Assembly: GCA_020852175.1 (NCBI GenBank)
Contig: JADZBH010000033.1
Span: forward strand, 33,521 to 97,520
DNA from: Bryobacterales bacterium
GTDB lineage: Bacteria; Acidobacteriota; Terriglobia; Bryobacterales; Bryobacteraceae
Reading direction: 5' to 3'
DNA: 64,000 nucleotides
Position 1 is the stretch's first letter, and each line of letters starts with the position of its first letter. Made by a program: the position numbers and the translations under genes. The notes under the pieces were generated by a model, which ran no database searches, was not told where the DNA came from, and saw only the letters and a program-made list of their open reading frames with translations. This document shows, piece by piece, positions 16,854-25,107 of the stretch.

Positions 16854-18484
16854 GCGCGGCCCGTGGCCAGGTTGCGGAACTCATCCTTGCGGCCGCTGGG
16901 CCACTGAACGGTGACGCGGGCAATGCTGTCGCGGCGGCCGGCGCCGAAGTGAACGGTGCGTTCGGACTGCGACAGATAACTGGAGCCGGAGCGCACCATG
17001 GCGGTTTGCACGATGCCCCGGTCATCCAGTCCGACGATGGCGCCAATGGCATCGCGGTTGGAGCGGCGGCCTTCGAGATGGAAGCGGATCGCGTGGCGGC
17101 CAGGGGCGGCCGCGGTGCGGAAGAGCGCGGGCGGGCCGCCGTTCGTGGTGAACAGGAGGTCAAGGCTGCCGTCGCGATTGAAGTCGCCCGCCGCGAGTCC
17201 CCGCGCGACACGGGGCGTGGCGAACTCCGGTCCGGCCTGTGGGGCGATGTCGCGATAGCTTCCAGCGCCCGACGGGACGAAGAGGTGAGGCGGCTGCGCA
17301 TGGCCGACATCGCGGCGAATGTGGCGCACGGTGTCGTCGATGTGGCCATTGGCGACGATGAGGGCGGGTGAGCCCCCCAGGTCCAGGTCGGCGAACAGGC
17401 AGCCAAAGCCGAGCGTGGTGCGGGAAGGCCCTGCGATGCCGGAACGGACCGCGGTGTCCTCGTAACGGTGGGAGCCTGTGCGCTGGTAGAAGCCGATGCG
17501 CTCGTTGTCGAAGTTGGTGACGGCGATGGAGGGATAGGGTGAGCCGTCGAGCCAGGCGGCATCGGCGCCCATGCCGGCTCGCGCCTTGCCGTCCTCGCTG
17601 AAAGCGACGTTATAGGCAAGGCCCTGCTCCTCGAAGCGGCCGTCGCGCTGGTTCACATAGAGCTTGTTGGGGCGCGTGTCGTTGGCCACGAACAGGTCGG
17701 GCCAACCGTCGCCATTGATGTCGAGCAGAGCCACGCCGAGGGACTTCGAGGTAGGGTCGAAAATCCCGCTCCGCGCTGTGACGTCCTCGAACGTGCCGTT
17801 GCCGCGGTTGCGGAAGAGCCAGCAGGTGGCGCCGCGGTAGGCTTCCGGCGTGCAGTAGGATTTGTTCCGGCCGTCCAGTGCGCAAAAGATGTCCCGCGCC
17901 GGAGACCATTGGACGTAGTTGCAGACGAAGAGGTCGAGCAGGCCGTCGCGGTCGTAATCGAACCAGAGAGCCGAAGTGGAGAACGACTCGCGTCCCAGCA
18001 GTCCGGCACGGGCCGTGACATCGACGAAACGGCCTCGTCCATTGTTGTGGAGAAGGCGGCTCTGGCCCACGCAGGAAAGAAAGAGATCGGGGAAGCCGTC
18101 GTTGTCGAAGTCGCCCACGGCTACGCCCATGCCGTAGAGTTCGAGATCCAGCCCCGCCGCGCGCGTGACATCGGTGAAGGTGCCGTCGCGGTTGTTGCGG
18201 AACAGGGCGGGCGTGGAGCGGCGGCGGCGGTGGCCGGGCCAGTCACAGCCGTTCATGAGGAGAATGTCGAGCCAGCCATCGTTGTCGTAATCGAGGAAGG
18301 CGCAACCGGGGCCGAGGGTTTCGGGCAGGAATTTAGCCCCATAGGCGCCGGTGTTGTGCCGGAACGCGCCGAGCCCGGCGGCCTGGGTGGCATCGGCGAG
18401 AGTGAAAGCCGGCCCGGCGGCCGAAGCAAGCGCCGGGGCGAGACCCAAGGCCAGCAAGTCCCGCCGGGACAGGGCGGCGTTCAC
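16805..18484 (-). CDS. CRTAC1-family FG-GAP/ASPIC-UnbV repeat protein
   Basis: The 559-residue protein begins with a twin-arginine-like signal (SRRDLLALGLAPALASAAG). It then shows several FG-GAP-type repeats with Ca-binding-like loops (DYDNDGWLD, DFDNDGFPD, DYDRDGLLD, INGDGWPD, DFNRDGSLD) that would form a beta-propeller, and a C-terminal ASPIC/UnbV domain (SYLSQSERTVHFG, VTVQWPSGR). Family members are secreted or surface proteins of unknown function, abundant in Acidobacteriota and Planctomycetes. The start overlaps the stop of the response regulator gene by 4 bases. This is the third gene of a coupled kinase/regulator/CRTAC1 operon. Confidence 0.9.
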   Translation of the reverse strand: MNAALSRRDLLALGLAPALASAAGPAFTLADATQAAGLGAFRHNTGAYGAKFLPETLGPGCAFLDYDNDGWLDILLMNGCDWPGHRRRRSTPALFRNNRDGTFTDVTRAAGLDLELYGMGVAVGDFDNDGFPDLFLSCVGQSRLLHNNGRGRFVDVTARAGLLGRESFSTSALWFDYDRDGLLDLFVCNYVQWSPARDIFCALDGRNKSYCTPEAYRGATCWLFRNRGNGTFEDVTARSGIFDPTSKSLGVALLDINGDGWPDLFVANDTRPNKLYVNQRDGRFEEQGLAYNVAFSEDGKARAGMGADAAWLDGSPYPSIAVTNFDNERIGFYQRTGSHRYEDTAVRSGIAGPSRTTLGFGCLFADLDLGGSPALIVANGHIDDTVRHIRRDVGHAQPPHLFVPSGAGSYRDIAPQAGPEFATPRVARGLAAGDFNRDGSLDLLFTTNGGPPALFRTAAAPGRHAIRFHLEGRRSNRDAIGAIVGLDDRGIVQTAMVRSGSSYLSQSERTVHFGAGRRDSIARVTVQWPSGRKDEFRNLATGRAYRCVEGESPRVLDRF

Positions 18485-19104
18485 GGCAACCCCACCAGCC
18501 CATGGCGGACGGCGTAGGCGGCCAGCTCGGCGGCGTTATGAATGTCGAGGCGGTCCATGATGTTGGTGCGGTGCACGCCGACGGTGTTCACGCTGACGCC
18601 GAGAATGACGGCGATCTCCCTGTTCGATTTGCCGGCGACGATCAGCTGGAGCACCTCGAGTTCGCGAGGCGTGAGCGTGCGCTGCGCCGTGCGCACGGGA
18701 GGTTCGGGCAGCGAGCGGTCGAGCACGCGCTCGCCGGCGGCCACTTTGCGGATCGCCTCGACCAGTTCCAGATCGAGGGCGCTTTTCAGAAGGTAACCGG
18801 CGGCGCCCGCTTCGAAGGCGTTGGCGACGTAAACGGGTTCGCTGTGCATGCTGAGGATCAGGATGCGGGCCTCGCGGCGTGAGGCCAGAAGCTTGCGGGC
18901 CAGAGCCGGGCCGTTCATGCCGGGCAGGGCGTAGTCGAGGACGATGACGTCGGGCACGAGGCTCGCCGCGAGCGCTTCGGCTTCGACGCCGTCACTGGCT
19001 TCACCGACGACGGAAAGTCCCGGCTCATCCTCGATGAGGCGCCGGAAGCCGCGCCGGACAAGCGCGTGGTCGTCGATGAGCAGAACGGTGATGGAATCCT
19101 TCAT
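18481..19104 (-). CDS. NarL/DegU-type response regulator
   Basis: The 207-residue protein has a receiver domain with acidic pocket DD at residues 11-12, phospho-acceptor Asp57 (VLDYALPG) and Lys in YLLKSA. The C-terminal LuxR DNA-binding domain includes LTPRELEVLQLI and SVNTVGVHRTNIMDRL. It is partner of the histidine kinase encoded directly upstream; the start overlaps the kinase stop by 4 bases. The downstream CRTAC1 gene overlaps it by 4 bases. Confidence 0.93.
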   Translation of the reverse strand: MKDSITVLLIDDHALVRRGFRRLIEDEPGLSVVGEASDGVEAEALAASLVPDVIVLDYALPGMNGPALARKLLASRREARILILSMHSEPVYVANAFEAGAAGYLLKSALDLELVEAIRKVAAGERVLDRSLPEPPVRTAQRTLTPRELEVLQLIVAGKSNREIAVILGVSVNTVGVHRTNIMDRLDIHNAAELAAYAVRHGLVGLP

Positions 19105-20450
19105 AGGGGTTCAGGTTGGGCCGCCAGTGGAAGTTTCAGCCGCACGAGAGTGCCGCCCAGAGGAGCAGACAGAAGATCCAGACTGCCGCCGATCAGTCGA
19201 GCGCGTTCCCTCATGCCAGCCAGTCCGACTCCCGAGCCGGAGGGGGCGGCGGGCAGTCCGCGGCCTGCGTCCTCCACCTCCAGGATCGCGTGTCCGGCGT
19301 CGCGGCGGATGCGGACCTCGGCCGTGGGCGAACCGGAGTGCCGGACGACGTTATTCAACGCCTCCTGCAGCACTCGGAAGACATGGATGGCCGAGGCGGC
19401 GGGAAGATCGAAGCCGTGCGCGGGCGGCGTGTAATGGATGTCGAGTCCCGTTTGGCGTTCGACGACGGGCAGATACCAGCCGACCGTCGCCAGCAGTCCG
19501 GACTCCTGCAGGATGACGGGCTGCAAGGATTGCGACAGGCCGCGCACCTTGTCGAGAGCCTCCTGGGCGACCGACTGAAGCTCGGCGAGGCCATCGGCGA
19601 GTTCCGTATCCTGCCGCGCGGCGGCCTGGCGCCCGGTGCGGCGGGCCATGAGTCCGATGGCGGTAAGGATCTGGCCGAATTCATCGTGCAACTCGCGGGA
19701 GACCGAACGCAGCGTCTCCTCCTGCGCGGTGATGAGGCGGCGCGACAGCGTGGAGCGCTGGGCGGAGAGTTCCGTGATGCGATGGAAGAGACGCCGGTTA
19801 AAGACAATCGCCAGCGTGCCGGTGAAGAGAATCAAGGCGAGCATGGCGGCGAGAAACAGGTAAGCGTTGCGCTGGACGCGGGCGTGAATGCCGGCCACCT
19901 GTTGGGCGGCGCGCTGGCCGGCCTCGTTGTTGTGAACCAGGCGGCGGGCGATCTGGGAGGCGATGGCATCGCGGCGCGGCTGGAGCGAGTCGCGGATCTG
20001 GCGCAGGGCCTCGCGCTCGGCATCGCCGCCCGGACGGGACTGTTCGAGCGCACGGTCAAACGCGGACCAGAACTGCGCGAGCGAGGAAGTAACCTGCGCT
20101 CCGGCATCGGGGGGGGCGCTGGAATCCAACGCGGCCTCACTGCGCAGCGCGTCGTCGAGATCGCGGCGGATGCGTCCGAGGGGTGCTGACCAGGCGGCCA
20201 GCGGATACGGCTCGTTGCGGTCCAGCATGTCGCGCATGGCCAGAGCGAGTTCGTTCAAGTTGTCCTGGATGCGGAGGAGTTGCAGGGAAGCCCGGCGATA
20301 CCGGTCGACAAGCCGCTCCTGAAGGTCGCGCATGGTGGCGAGTTGATGAGAGGTGTAGACGGAATAAATGACGACAGCGAGCAGAGCTACGCTCAAACCA
20401 CCCAGCAACGCGGGCGTGGGGGAGGGGACTCGCTCGTTTCCAGCCTGCAC
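19101..20450 (-). CDS. NarX-type sensor histidine kinase
   Basis: The 449-residue membrane protein has TM1 at about residues 15-33, a periplasmic helical sensor region of about 160 residues, and TM2 at about 197-217. A HisKA_3 dimerisation domain follows with His255 in SRELHDEFGQ, then a GHKL ATPase domain (EALNNVVRHS, EVEDAGRGLP, GVGLAGMRERA). The kinase would sense an extracytoplasmic cue and phosphorylate the overlapping regulator. It is divergent from the aldo/keto reductase gene across 119 bases. Confidence 0.92.
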   Translation of the reverse strand: MQAGNERVPSPTPALLGGLSVALLAVVIYSVYTSHQLATMRDLQERLVDRYRRASLQLLRIQDNLNELALAMRDMLDRNEPYPLAAWSAPLGRIRRDLDDALRSEAALDSSAPPDAGAQVTSSLAQFWSAFDRALEQSRPGGDAEREALRQIRDSLQPRRDAIASQIARRLVHNNEAGQRAAQQVAGIHARVQRNAYLFLAAMLALILFTGTLAIVFNRRLFHRITELSAQRSTLSRRLITAQEETLRSVSRELHDEFGQILTAIGLMARRTGRQAAARQDTELADGLAELQSVAQEALDKVRGLSQSLQPVILQESGLLATVGWYLPVVERQTGLDIHYTPPAHGFDLPAASAIHVFRVLQEALNNVVRHSGSPTAEVRIRRDAGHAILEVEDAGRGLPAAPSGSGVGLAGMRERARLIGGSLDLLSAPLGGTLVRLKLPLAAQPEPL

Positions 20451-20569
20451 GTGGAGGAAAGAATAGCAAAGGCGGCGGGCACTGGCGCGGTCCGGGAGCG
20501 TTCAGCAGGCTGGAGTGACGGCCGTATCGAGGGCAGAGAGCAGCGGCGGCGCTGCGTACACTGGGTCTG

Positions 20570-21514
20570 ATGGCGGAGCTAGGCTTTGGAACGGCCACAT
20601 TGGGGCGCGAGACGGACGAGGAGGAGTCGTTCTGGCTTCTGGATGCGGCCTATGAGATGGGCATCCGGCACTTTGACACGGCCGAAGCCTATGGCGGCGG
20701 CAACGCGCGCGCCTACCGTAAGAGCGCGCTGGGCGTCGATGACGTGCGCGAGGCGACGGGCGTGATGCACTCCTCGGAAATTCTGCTGGGGCGCTGGCAG
20801 CGACAGCGGGGCGTGCGGCATGGAATCACGCTGGCGACGAAGGTATCGAGCGGATACCGCGCCGCTCAAGTGGAAACGGCGCTGGCGCGCAGCCTGGAGC
20901 GTCTGCAAACGGACACGGCAGATGTCTACTACCTGCATTCGATTCCGAAGGACGTGCCGTTGGATGAGCCGTTGGGCGCGTTGGATGCGGCCTGCGCGCG
21001 CGGACGGATCGGCGCCCTTGGCGTGAGCAACGCCACGGGCGGGCAACTGGCCCATGCCGCGCGAGCGGCGGCGAGGCTCCGTTACTGCCAGAACGCGTAC
21101 AACCTTGTGCAGTGCGGGCAGGCGCGGGATGCACTGGCTTACAGCGTGGCAAACGGCATCGAGTTCGTGGCCTACAGTCCGTTGGCGGCGGGGTTTCTCA
21201 CGGGCAAGTACGGGTTGCGCGGCGAACGCCGGATTCCCCGGACGCGTTTCGACGTCATTCCGGCGCACGAGGATATCTACTGCCAGGACGAAGGCTTTCA
21301 GGCGCTGGCCCGGTTGGAGGCCGTTTCGGAACGCACCGGCGTTCCAAAACACATATTGGCGCTTTCGTGGGTGCTGCGGCAGCCGGGGATCGGCCTGGTG
21401 CTGGTGGGCGCGACGCGTCGGGAACATCTGGACAACGCGGCGCTGGCCGCGGCGCTGGAGTTGAACGAAGAGACCGCCGGGCAGTTATCGCCAGCCGGGG
21501 AGGCGAGGGCATGA
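20570..21514 (+). CDS. Aldo/keto reductase
   Basis: The 314-residue TIM-barrel oxidoreductase carries the catalytic tetrad: Asp36 and Tyr41 (FDTAEAYGG), Lys in TKVSSGY and His in YYLHSI. NADPH-binding segments LVLVGATRREHLDNA lie near the C-terminus. It reduces carbonyls or oxidises sugars; the true substrate is unknown. The stop overlaps the ATG of the M24 peptidase gene (ATGA), so the two are coupled. No convincing ribosome-binding site precedes the ATG. Confidence 0.9.
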   Translation: MAELGFGTATLGRETDEEESFWLLDAAYEMGIRHFDTAEAYGGGNARAYRKSALGVDDVREATGVMHSSEILLGRWQRQRGVRHGITLATKVSSGYRAAQVETALARSLERLQTDTADVYYLHSIPKDVPLDEPLGALDAACARGRIGALGVSNATGGQLAHAARAAARLRYCQNAYNLVQCGQARDALAYSVANGIEFVAYSPLAAGFLTGKYGLRGERRIPRTRFDVIPAHEDIYCQDEGFQALARLEAVSERTGVPKHILALSWVLRQPGIGLVLVGATRREHLDNAALAAALELNEETAGQLSPAGEARA

Positions 21515-22632
21515 TCCGGCCGTTGTTGACCGAGGCGGGATGCCTGCGCCGGCAGGCTCTGTTGCGCGAGGCGATGGAGCGGTCCGGATGGGATCTGTTC
21601 CTCACCGGGAATCCGCGCACGATTTATACCTTCACGGCCGCGCTCGTTCCGCTGGAGCAGCCCGCGTTGCTGCTGGCCGACACGCGGGGCGGCTCGCTGC
21701 TGCTGGCGCCAGCGGCAGCCGGGGCGTTCGTGACGGAAATCGCGGACGTGCCCGTGTACTCGCCGGTGCGGCCGGTTGTCAGCCCCATTCTGGACGCGGC
21801 GTCGATGCTGCGGGCACGGTTGCCGGACGGGCGGCAACGGATGGGCGTGGAGCTTGCATCCACTCCGGCGGCGGCGTTGGCCGGATTGGGCGAGCGCGTG
21901 ACGGTCGAGGATGCCACGCTGGCGGTGCTCGAGTTGCGGAGAACCAAGCAGGAAGATGAAGGAGCCGAGATTCGTCGCGGCCTCGCGCTGAACGCGATCG
22001 CCTACGATGCCGCGCGGAGGACCATCCGGCCCGGTCTTTCCGAGCTCGAGTTACACGCGGCGATGAGCCTGGCCGTGGCTGGCGAATTGGGCACGGCGAT
22101 TCCGCTGGCGGGGGACTTTGCCTGCGGAATGCGGTCGTTGAAAGAAGGCGGTGCGCCGGTATCACGCGTGATCCGGCAGGGAGAGTTGTGCGTACTGGAT
22201 CTGTTTATAGCGCCTGCCTACTATTTCGGCGACACCTGCCGCACCTTCTGCGCGGGCACGCCGGACGCCGCGCAGTTGGAAGCCTGGCGGCTGGTGCGCG
22301 ACGTGCTGTTGCGTACCTCTGAAACATTGCGGCCGGGAGTGAGGGCGGCGGAGTTTTACGAAGGTGTGCGGGCCGCGCTGGATGCCGGTCCGGTGGCGCG
22401 CGGCACCTTCTGGCATCATGCCGGGCACGGCATTGGCTGCCAGGGCCACGAGGCGCCGCGCCTGATTCCGGAAAGTCCTGACGTGGTGCGCGAAGGGGAC
22501 ATCATCGCGGTGGAACCTGCCGTGTACGTAGAGGCGCTACGGGGCGGTCTGCGCCTGGAGAATACGTTCCAGGTGGGCGCGGCGGGCGCCGTAAGCCTGT
22601 TCGACTATCCGCTGGACCTCGATCTGCTTTAG
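21511..22632 (+). CDS. M24-family metallopeptidase (Xaa-Pro aminopeptidase-like)
   Basis: The 373-residue protein has a creatinase-type N-terminal domain and a pita-bread M24 domain. The five metal ligands are visible: Asp in VLDLFIAP and GDTCRTF, His in HHAGHGIG, and two Glu in AVEPAVYV and RLENTF. It would be a dinuclear-metal aminopeptidase or proline dipeptidase in the cytoplasm. The ATG at 21511 is used because it overlaps the upstream stop; longer frames extend into the AKR gene. The 3' end overlaps the convergent amidohydrolase gene by 4 bases. Together with the D-aminoacylase downstream it suggests peptide or amino acid scavenging. Confidence 0.9.
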   Translation: MIRPLLTEAGCLRRQALLREAMERSGWDLFLTGNPRTIYTFTAALVPLEQPALLLADTRGGSLLLAPAAAGAFVTEIADVPVYSPVRPVVSPILDAASMLRARLPDGRQRMGVELASTPAAALAGLGERVTVEDATLAVLELRRTKQEDEGAEIRRGLALNAIAYDAARRTIRPGLSELELHAAMSLAVAGELGTAIPLAGDFACGMRSLKEGGAPVSRVIRQGELCVLDLFIAPAYYFGDTCRTFCAGTPDAAQLEAWRLVRDVLLRTSETLRPGVRAAEFYEGVRAALDAGPVARGTFWHHAGHGIGCQGHEAPRLIPESPDVVREGDIIAVEPAVYVEALRGGLRLENTFQVGAAGAVSLFDYPLDLDLL

Positions 22633-23474
22633 CCGAGACCGAGAATCCGCAGCGAATCGCGGTGGATCATGGCTTCGATCTGGTCCTCGTTCAGGCGTGG
22701 CAGGTTGGTGCCTTCCACCATCCTGTTCAGCCCGCGAATGCCCGCGATGCTGGCGTCGGCGGTGGTGAAGGGGTAGTCGGTACCGAACAGAACCTTGTTC
22801 CACACGCCGTACTCCTGCACGAGCATGAGCGAATGATAGAGCTGGAAAGGCCGGTAGTGCAGCGCGGAGATGTCGGCGTAGACATTGGCGTGCTTGCGGA
22901 TGACCACGGCGCATTCCCCTTCGTAGGGGTGGCTCAAATGGGCCATGATGATGCGCACTTCGGGAAAACGGATGGCGACCGTATCGAGGTGGCGGGGCAA
23001 CGTGTATTCCAGCGGCGCCTTGTCGATGAACGTGGTGCCCGTGTGCAGCAGCACGGGCAGTTGATGCTTCGTGGCGTAGTGCCACAGGTCATCGAGTCCG
23101 GGCGAGGCGGGCGAGAAACCGGCGTACATGGAGAGCAGCTTGATGCCGCGCAGTTTCAGGTTCCGGTGGCCTTCCTCCAATTCGTCGCGCCAGCCGGGTT
23201 GCGTCGGGTCCACGGAGAGGAAGCCAATCAGCTTTTCGGGCTGCCGGGCGGCGTAGGCAGCCACCTCGTGATCGGGCACCCAGAGGCCGGACAGCTTGGC
23301 CTTGCCGCCAAACACGATGGTTCTATCCACTGTGCCGGCCGTGGCCGCGTACTCTTCCCAGCGCACGGTGAGATCGGTTTCGACGCCGTTGCGGGCGCGT
23401 TTGGACTGTTCCTTGAAATCCTCGGAGAAATGTTCGGGATAGCGGAAAAAGTGGCTGTGTACGTCGACGATCAT
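22629..23474 (-). CDS. Amidohydrolase family protein (ACMSD-like TIM barrel)
   Basis: The 281-residue metal-dependent hydrolase has the HxH ligand pair in VDVHSHFF at residues 3-10, a further His in LLHTGTT, a His in MAHLSHP and the catalytic Asp in FGTDYPF. This is the amidohydrolase_2 family, which includes decarboxylases and lactone hydrolases. The substrate is unknown. It faces the N-acyl-D-amino-acid deacylase gene across a 115-base intergenic region containing a perfect palindrome. Confidence 0.88.
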   Translation of the reverse strand: MIVDVHSHFFRYPEHFSEDFKEQSKRARNGVETDLTVRWEEYAATAGTVDRTIVFGGKAKLSGLWVPDHEVAAYAARQPEKLIGFLSVDPTQPGWRDELEEGHRNLKLRGIKLLSMYAGFSPASPGLDDLWHYATKHQLPVLLHTGTTFIDKAPLEYTLPRHLDTVAIRFPEVRIIMAHLSHPYEGECAVVIRKHANVYADISALHYRPFQLYHSLMLVQEYGVWNKVLFGTDYPFTTADASIAGIRGLNRMVEGTNLPRLNEDQIEAMIHRDSLRILGLG

Positions 23475-23511
23475 TGAGCTTCCTGGAGCTACCCTAGCAC
23501 GGCGGGGGTGA

Positions 23512-23529
23512 GGAGGCGCCGGCGCCTCC
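23512..23529. repeat. 18-bp perfect palindrome in divergent intergenic region
   Basis: GGAGGCGCC is followed directly by its reverse complement GGCGCCTCC. It lies between the start of the amidohydrolase gene (23474, minus) and the start of the D-aminoacylase gene (23590 or 23608, plus). It could be a dimeric repressor operator or a stable cruciform/hairpin. Confidence 0.6.
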
Positions 23530-23589
23530 GCGGTTGATTCAGCGGGCTGAACCCTTACTCAGCACGTTTCTGGCGGCTTCGGGCGCGAG

Positions 23590-25107
23590 TTGCGATACTC
23601 GTCACCAGTGCTTCTGTTTTCCGGTGCGGCCATCTTCGATGGAAGCGGCGCGCCCGCGTTTCCAGGCCATGTGCTGGTGGAGAGCGGACGCATCGAATCG
23701 GTTCACCGCGCGCCCGTGCCGGGCGAACATACGGTGATCGATTGCCGCGGCCTTGCCCTGGCCCCCGGTTTCATCGATATTCACAGCCACTCGGATTTGA
23801 AGTTGTTGGAGTGCGACCACGCCAAGACGGAGCAGGGAGTGACGGCCGAGGTGGTGGGCAACTGCGGATTTTCGGCGTTTCCTTCCGGGGGCCGCGCGGC
23901 GGCGGTGCGCGAATACGGCAATGCGATTCTGAACGGCGGAGATGCCGTGTGGGAGTACGGATCGGCGAAGGCGTATCTGGGCGAGGCGTCGCGGCGGGCG
24001 AAAGATTGTGCCGTGGAGACGTTGATCGGCCATGGAACGCTGCGGACGGCGGTGGCCGGCAGCAAGCAGGGAGCTTTGACGGCGGCGGAGATGGACCGCT
24101 TGCTGGGACTGTTGCGCGAAGCCTTTGAAGGCGGGGCCATCGGCATCAGCACGGGCCTGATGTACGCGCCCGGATCGAGCGCGCCGAGGGAAGAATTGCT
24201 GGCCCTCTGCCGGATGGCGGCATCAAAGGGGAAGATCCATACGACCCACATGCGCAGCTATTCCGACGATCTGCATCACTCGATCGAGGAGCAACTGGCG
24301 CTGGCGCGGGAGGCAGGTTGCCGTCTGCAGATCTCACATTTGCAGGCTGTTGGGAGGCGTAACTGGGACAAGCAGGCCCGCGTTTTGGAACGGTTGCTGG
24401 AAGCCCGCGCGCAGGGCGTCGACGTGGAATTCGACTCGTATCCGTACCTGGCCGGCAGCACCGTGATGACGCAACTGCTGCCGCAGTGGACGCTGGAAGG
24501 CGGCACGGCGGCGCTGGTGCGCCGGTTGCATGAAGGACCCTCGCGTGAGCGCATTCTCGCGGAGATGCGCGAGGCGATGCCGCAGAGGTGGAGCGACATT
24601 GTCGTGGCGGGCATCGAGTCGCGCGAGAACCATCCGATGACGGGACGCACCATCGAAGACCTGGCTTTGGAACGGACTATGGCGCCCGCGGAGTTCGCGC
24701 TCGACCTGCTGGCGGCGCACCAGGGGCGCGTCAGCATCGTTTCCTTCAACCAGAGCGATGAGAACCTGCGGGCGTTGCTGACGCACCCTCTGTGTACGGT
24801 GATCAGCGACGGCTTCTACGTGAACGGGCGGCCCCATCCGCGACTGTACGGCACGTTTCCTTCGTTGCTTGGCGAGATGAGCCGGGAACGCGGCTGGCTG
24901 CCGATGGCCGATGCCGTGCGGCGCATCACCTCCAAGCCGGCGGCGCGTTTCGGCCTGAAACAGCGCGGCCTCATCGAAGCGGGGTACTTCGCGGACCTGG
25001 TGCTGTTCGATCCCGCCGCGATCGCCAGCCGCGCGACGTATGAGAGCCCCCGGCAGAGCCCCGCGGGCGTGCGCGCCGTGTACCGCCAAGGCCGGGCCGT
25101 GCTTTAA
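23590..25107 (+). CDS. N-acyl-D-amino-acid deacylase / D-aminoacylase
   Basis: The 505-residue amidohydrolase-superfamily enzyme has the metal motif FIDIHSHSDL and the Cys-containing segment VVGNCGFS typical of D-aminoacylases, where Cys is a metal ligand. Later segments are GTLRTAV, TTHMRSY and ISHLQAVG. It releases D-amino acids from N-acyl-D-amino acids. The TTG at 23590 gives the longest plausible product; GTG at 23608 is an alternative and removes six residues. The C-terminus (GYFADLVLFDP) is the usual amidohydrolase beta-sandwich. It overlaps the convergent ROK gene by 4 bases. Confidence 0.9.
   Translation: MRYSSPVLLFSGAAIFDGSGAPAFPGHVLVESGRIESVHRAPVPGEHTVIDCRGLALAPGFIDIHSHSDLKLLECDHAKTEQGVTAEVVGNCGFSAFPSGGRAAAVREYGNAILNGGDAVWEYGSAKAYLGEASRRAKDCAVETLIGHGTLRTAVAGSKQGALTAAEMDRLLGLLREAFEGGAIGISTGLMYAPGSSAPREELLALCRMAASKGKIHTTHMRSYSDDLHHSIEEQLALAREAGCRLQISHLQAVGRRNWDKQARVLERLLEARAQGVDVEFDSYPYLAGSTVMTQLLPQWTLEGGTAALVRRLHEGPSRERILAEMREAMPQRWSDIVVAGIESRENHPMTGRTIEDLALERTMAPAEFALDLLAAHQGRVSIVSFNQSDENLRALLTHPLCTVISDGFYVNGRPHPRLYGTFPSLLGEMSRERGWLPMADAVRRITSKPAARFGLKQRGLIEAGYFADLVLFDPAAIASRATYESPRQSPAGVRAVYRQGRAVL

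Noticed and set aside
23512..23529. Palindrome as an intrinsic terminator
   Set aside because: It has no loop and no T-run, and lies between two gene starts rather than after a stop.
16805..25107. Genomic island with integrase
   Set aside because: No integrase, transposase, tRNA or direct repeats were found at the ends; composition differs in strand sign, not obviously in GC level.
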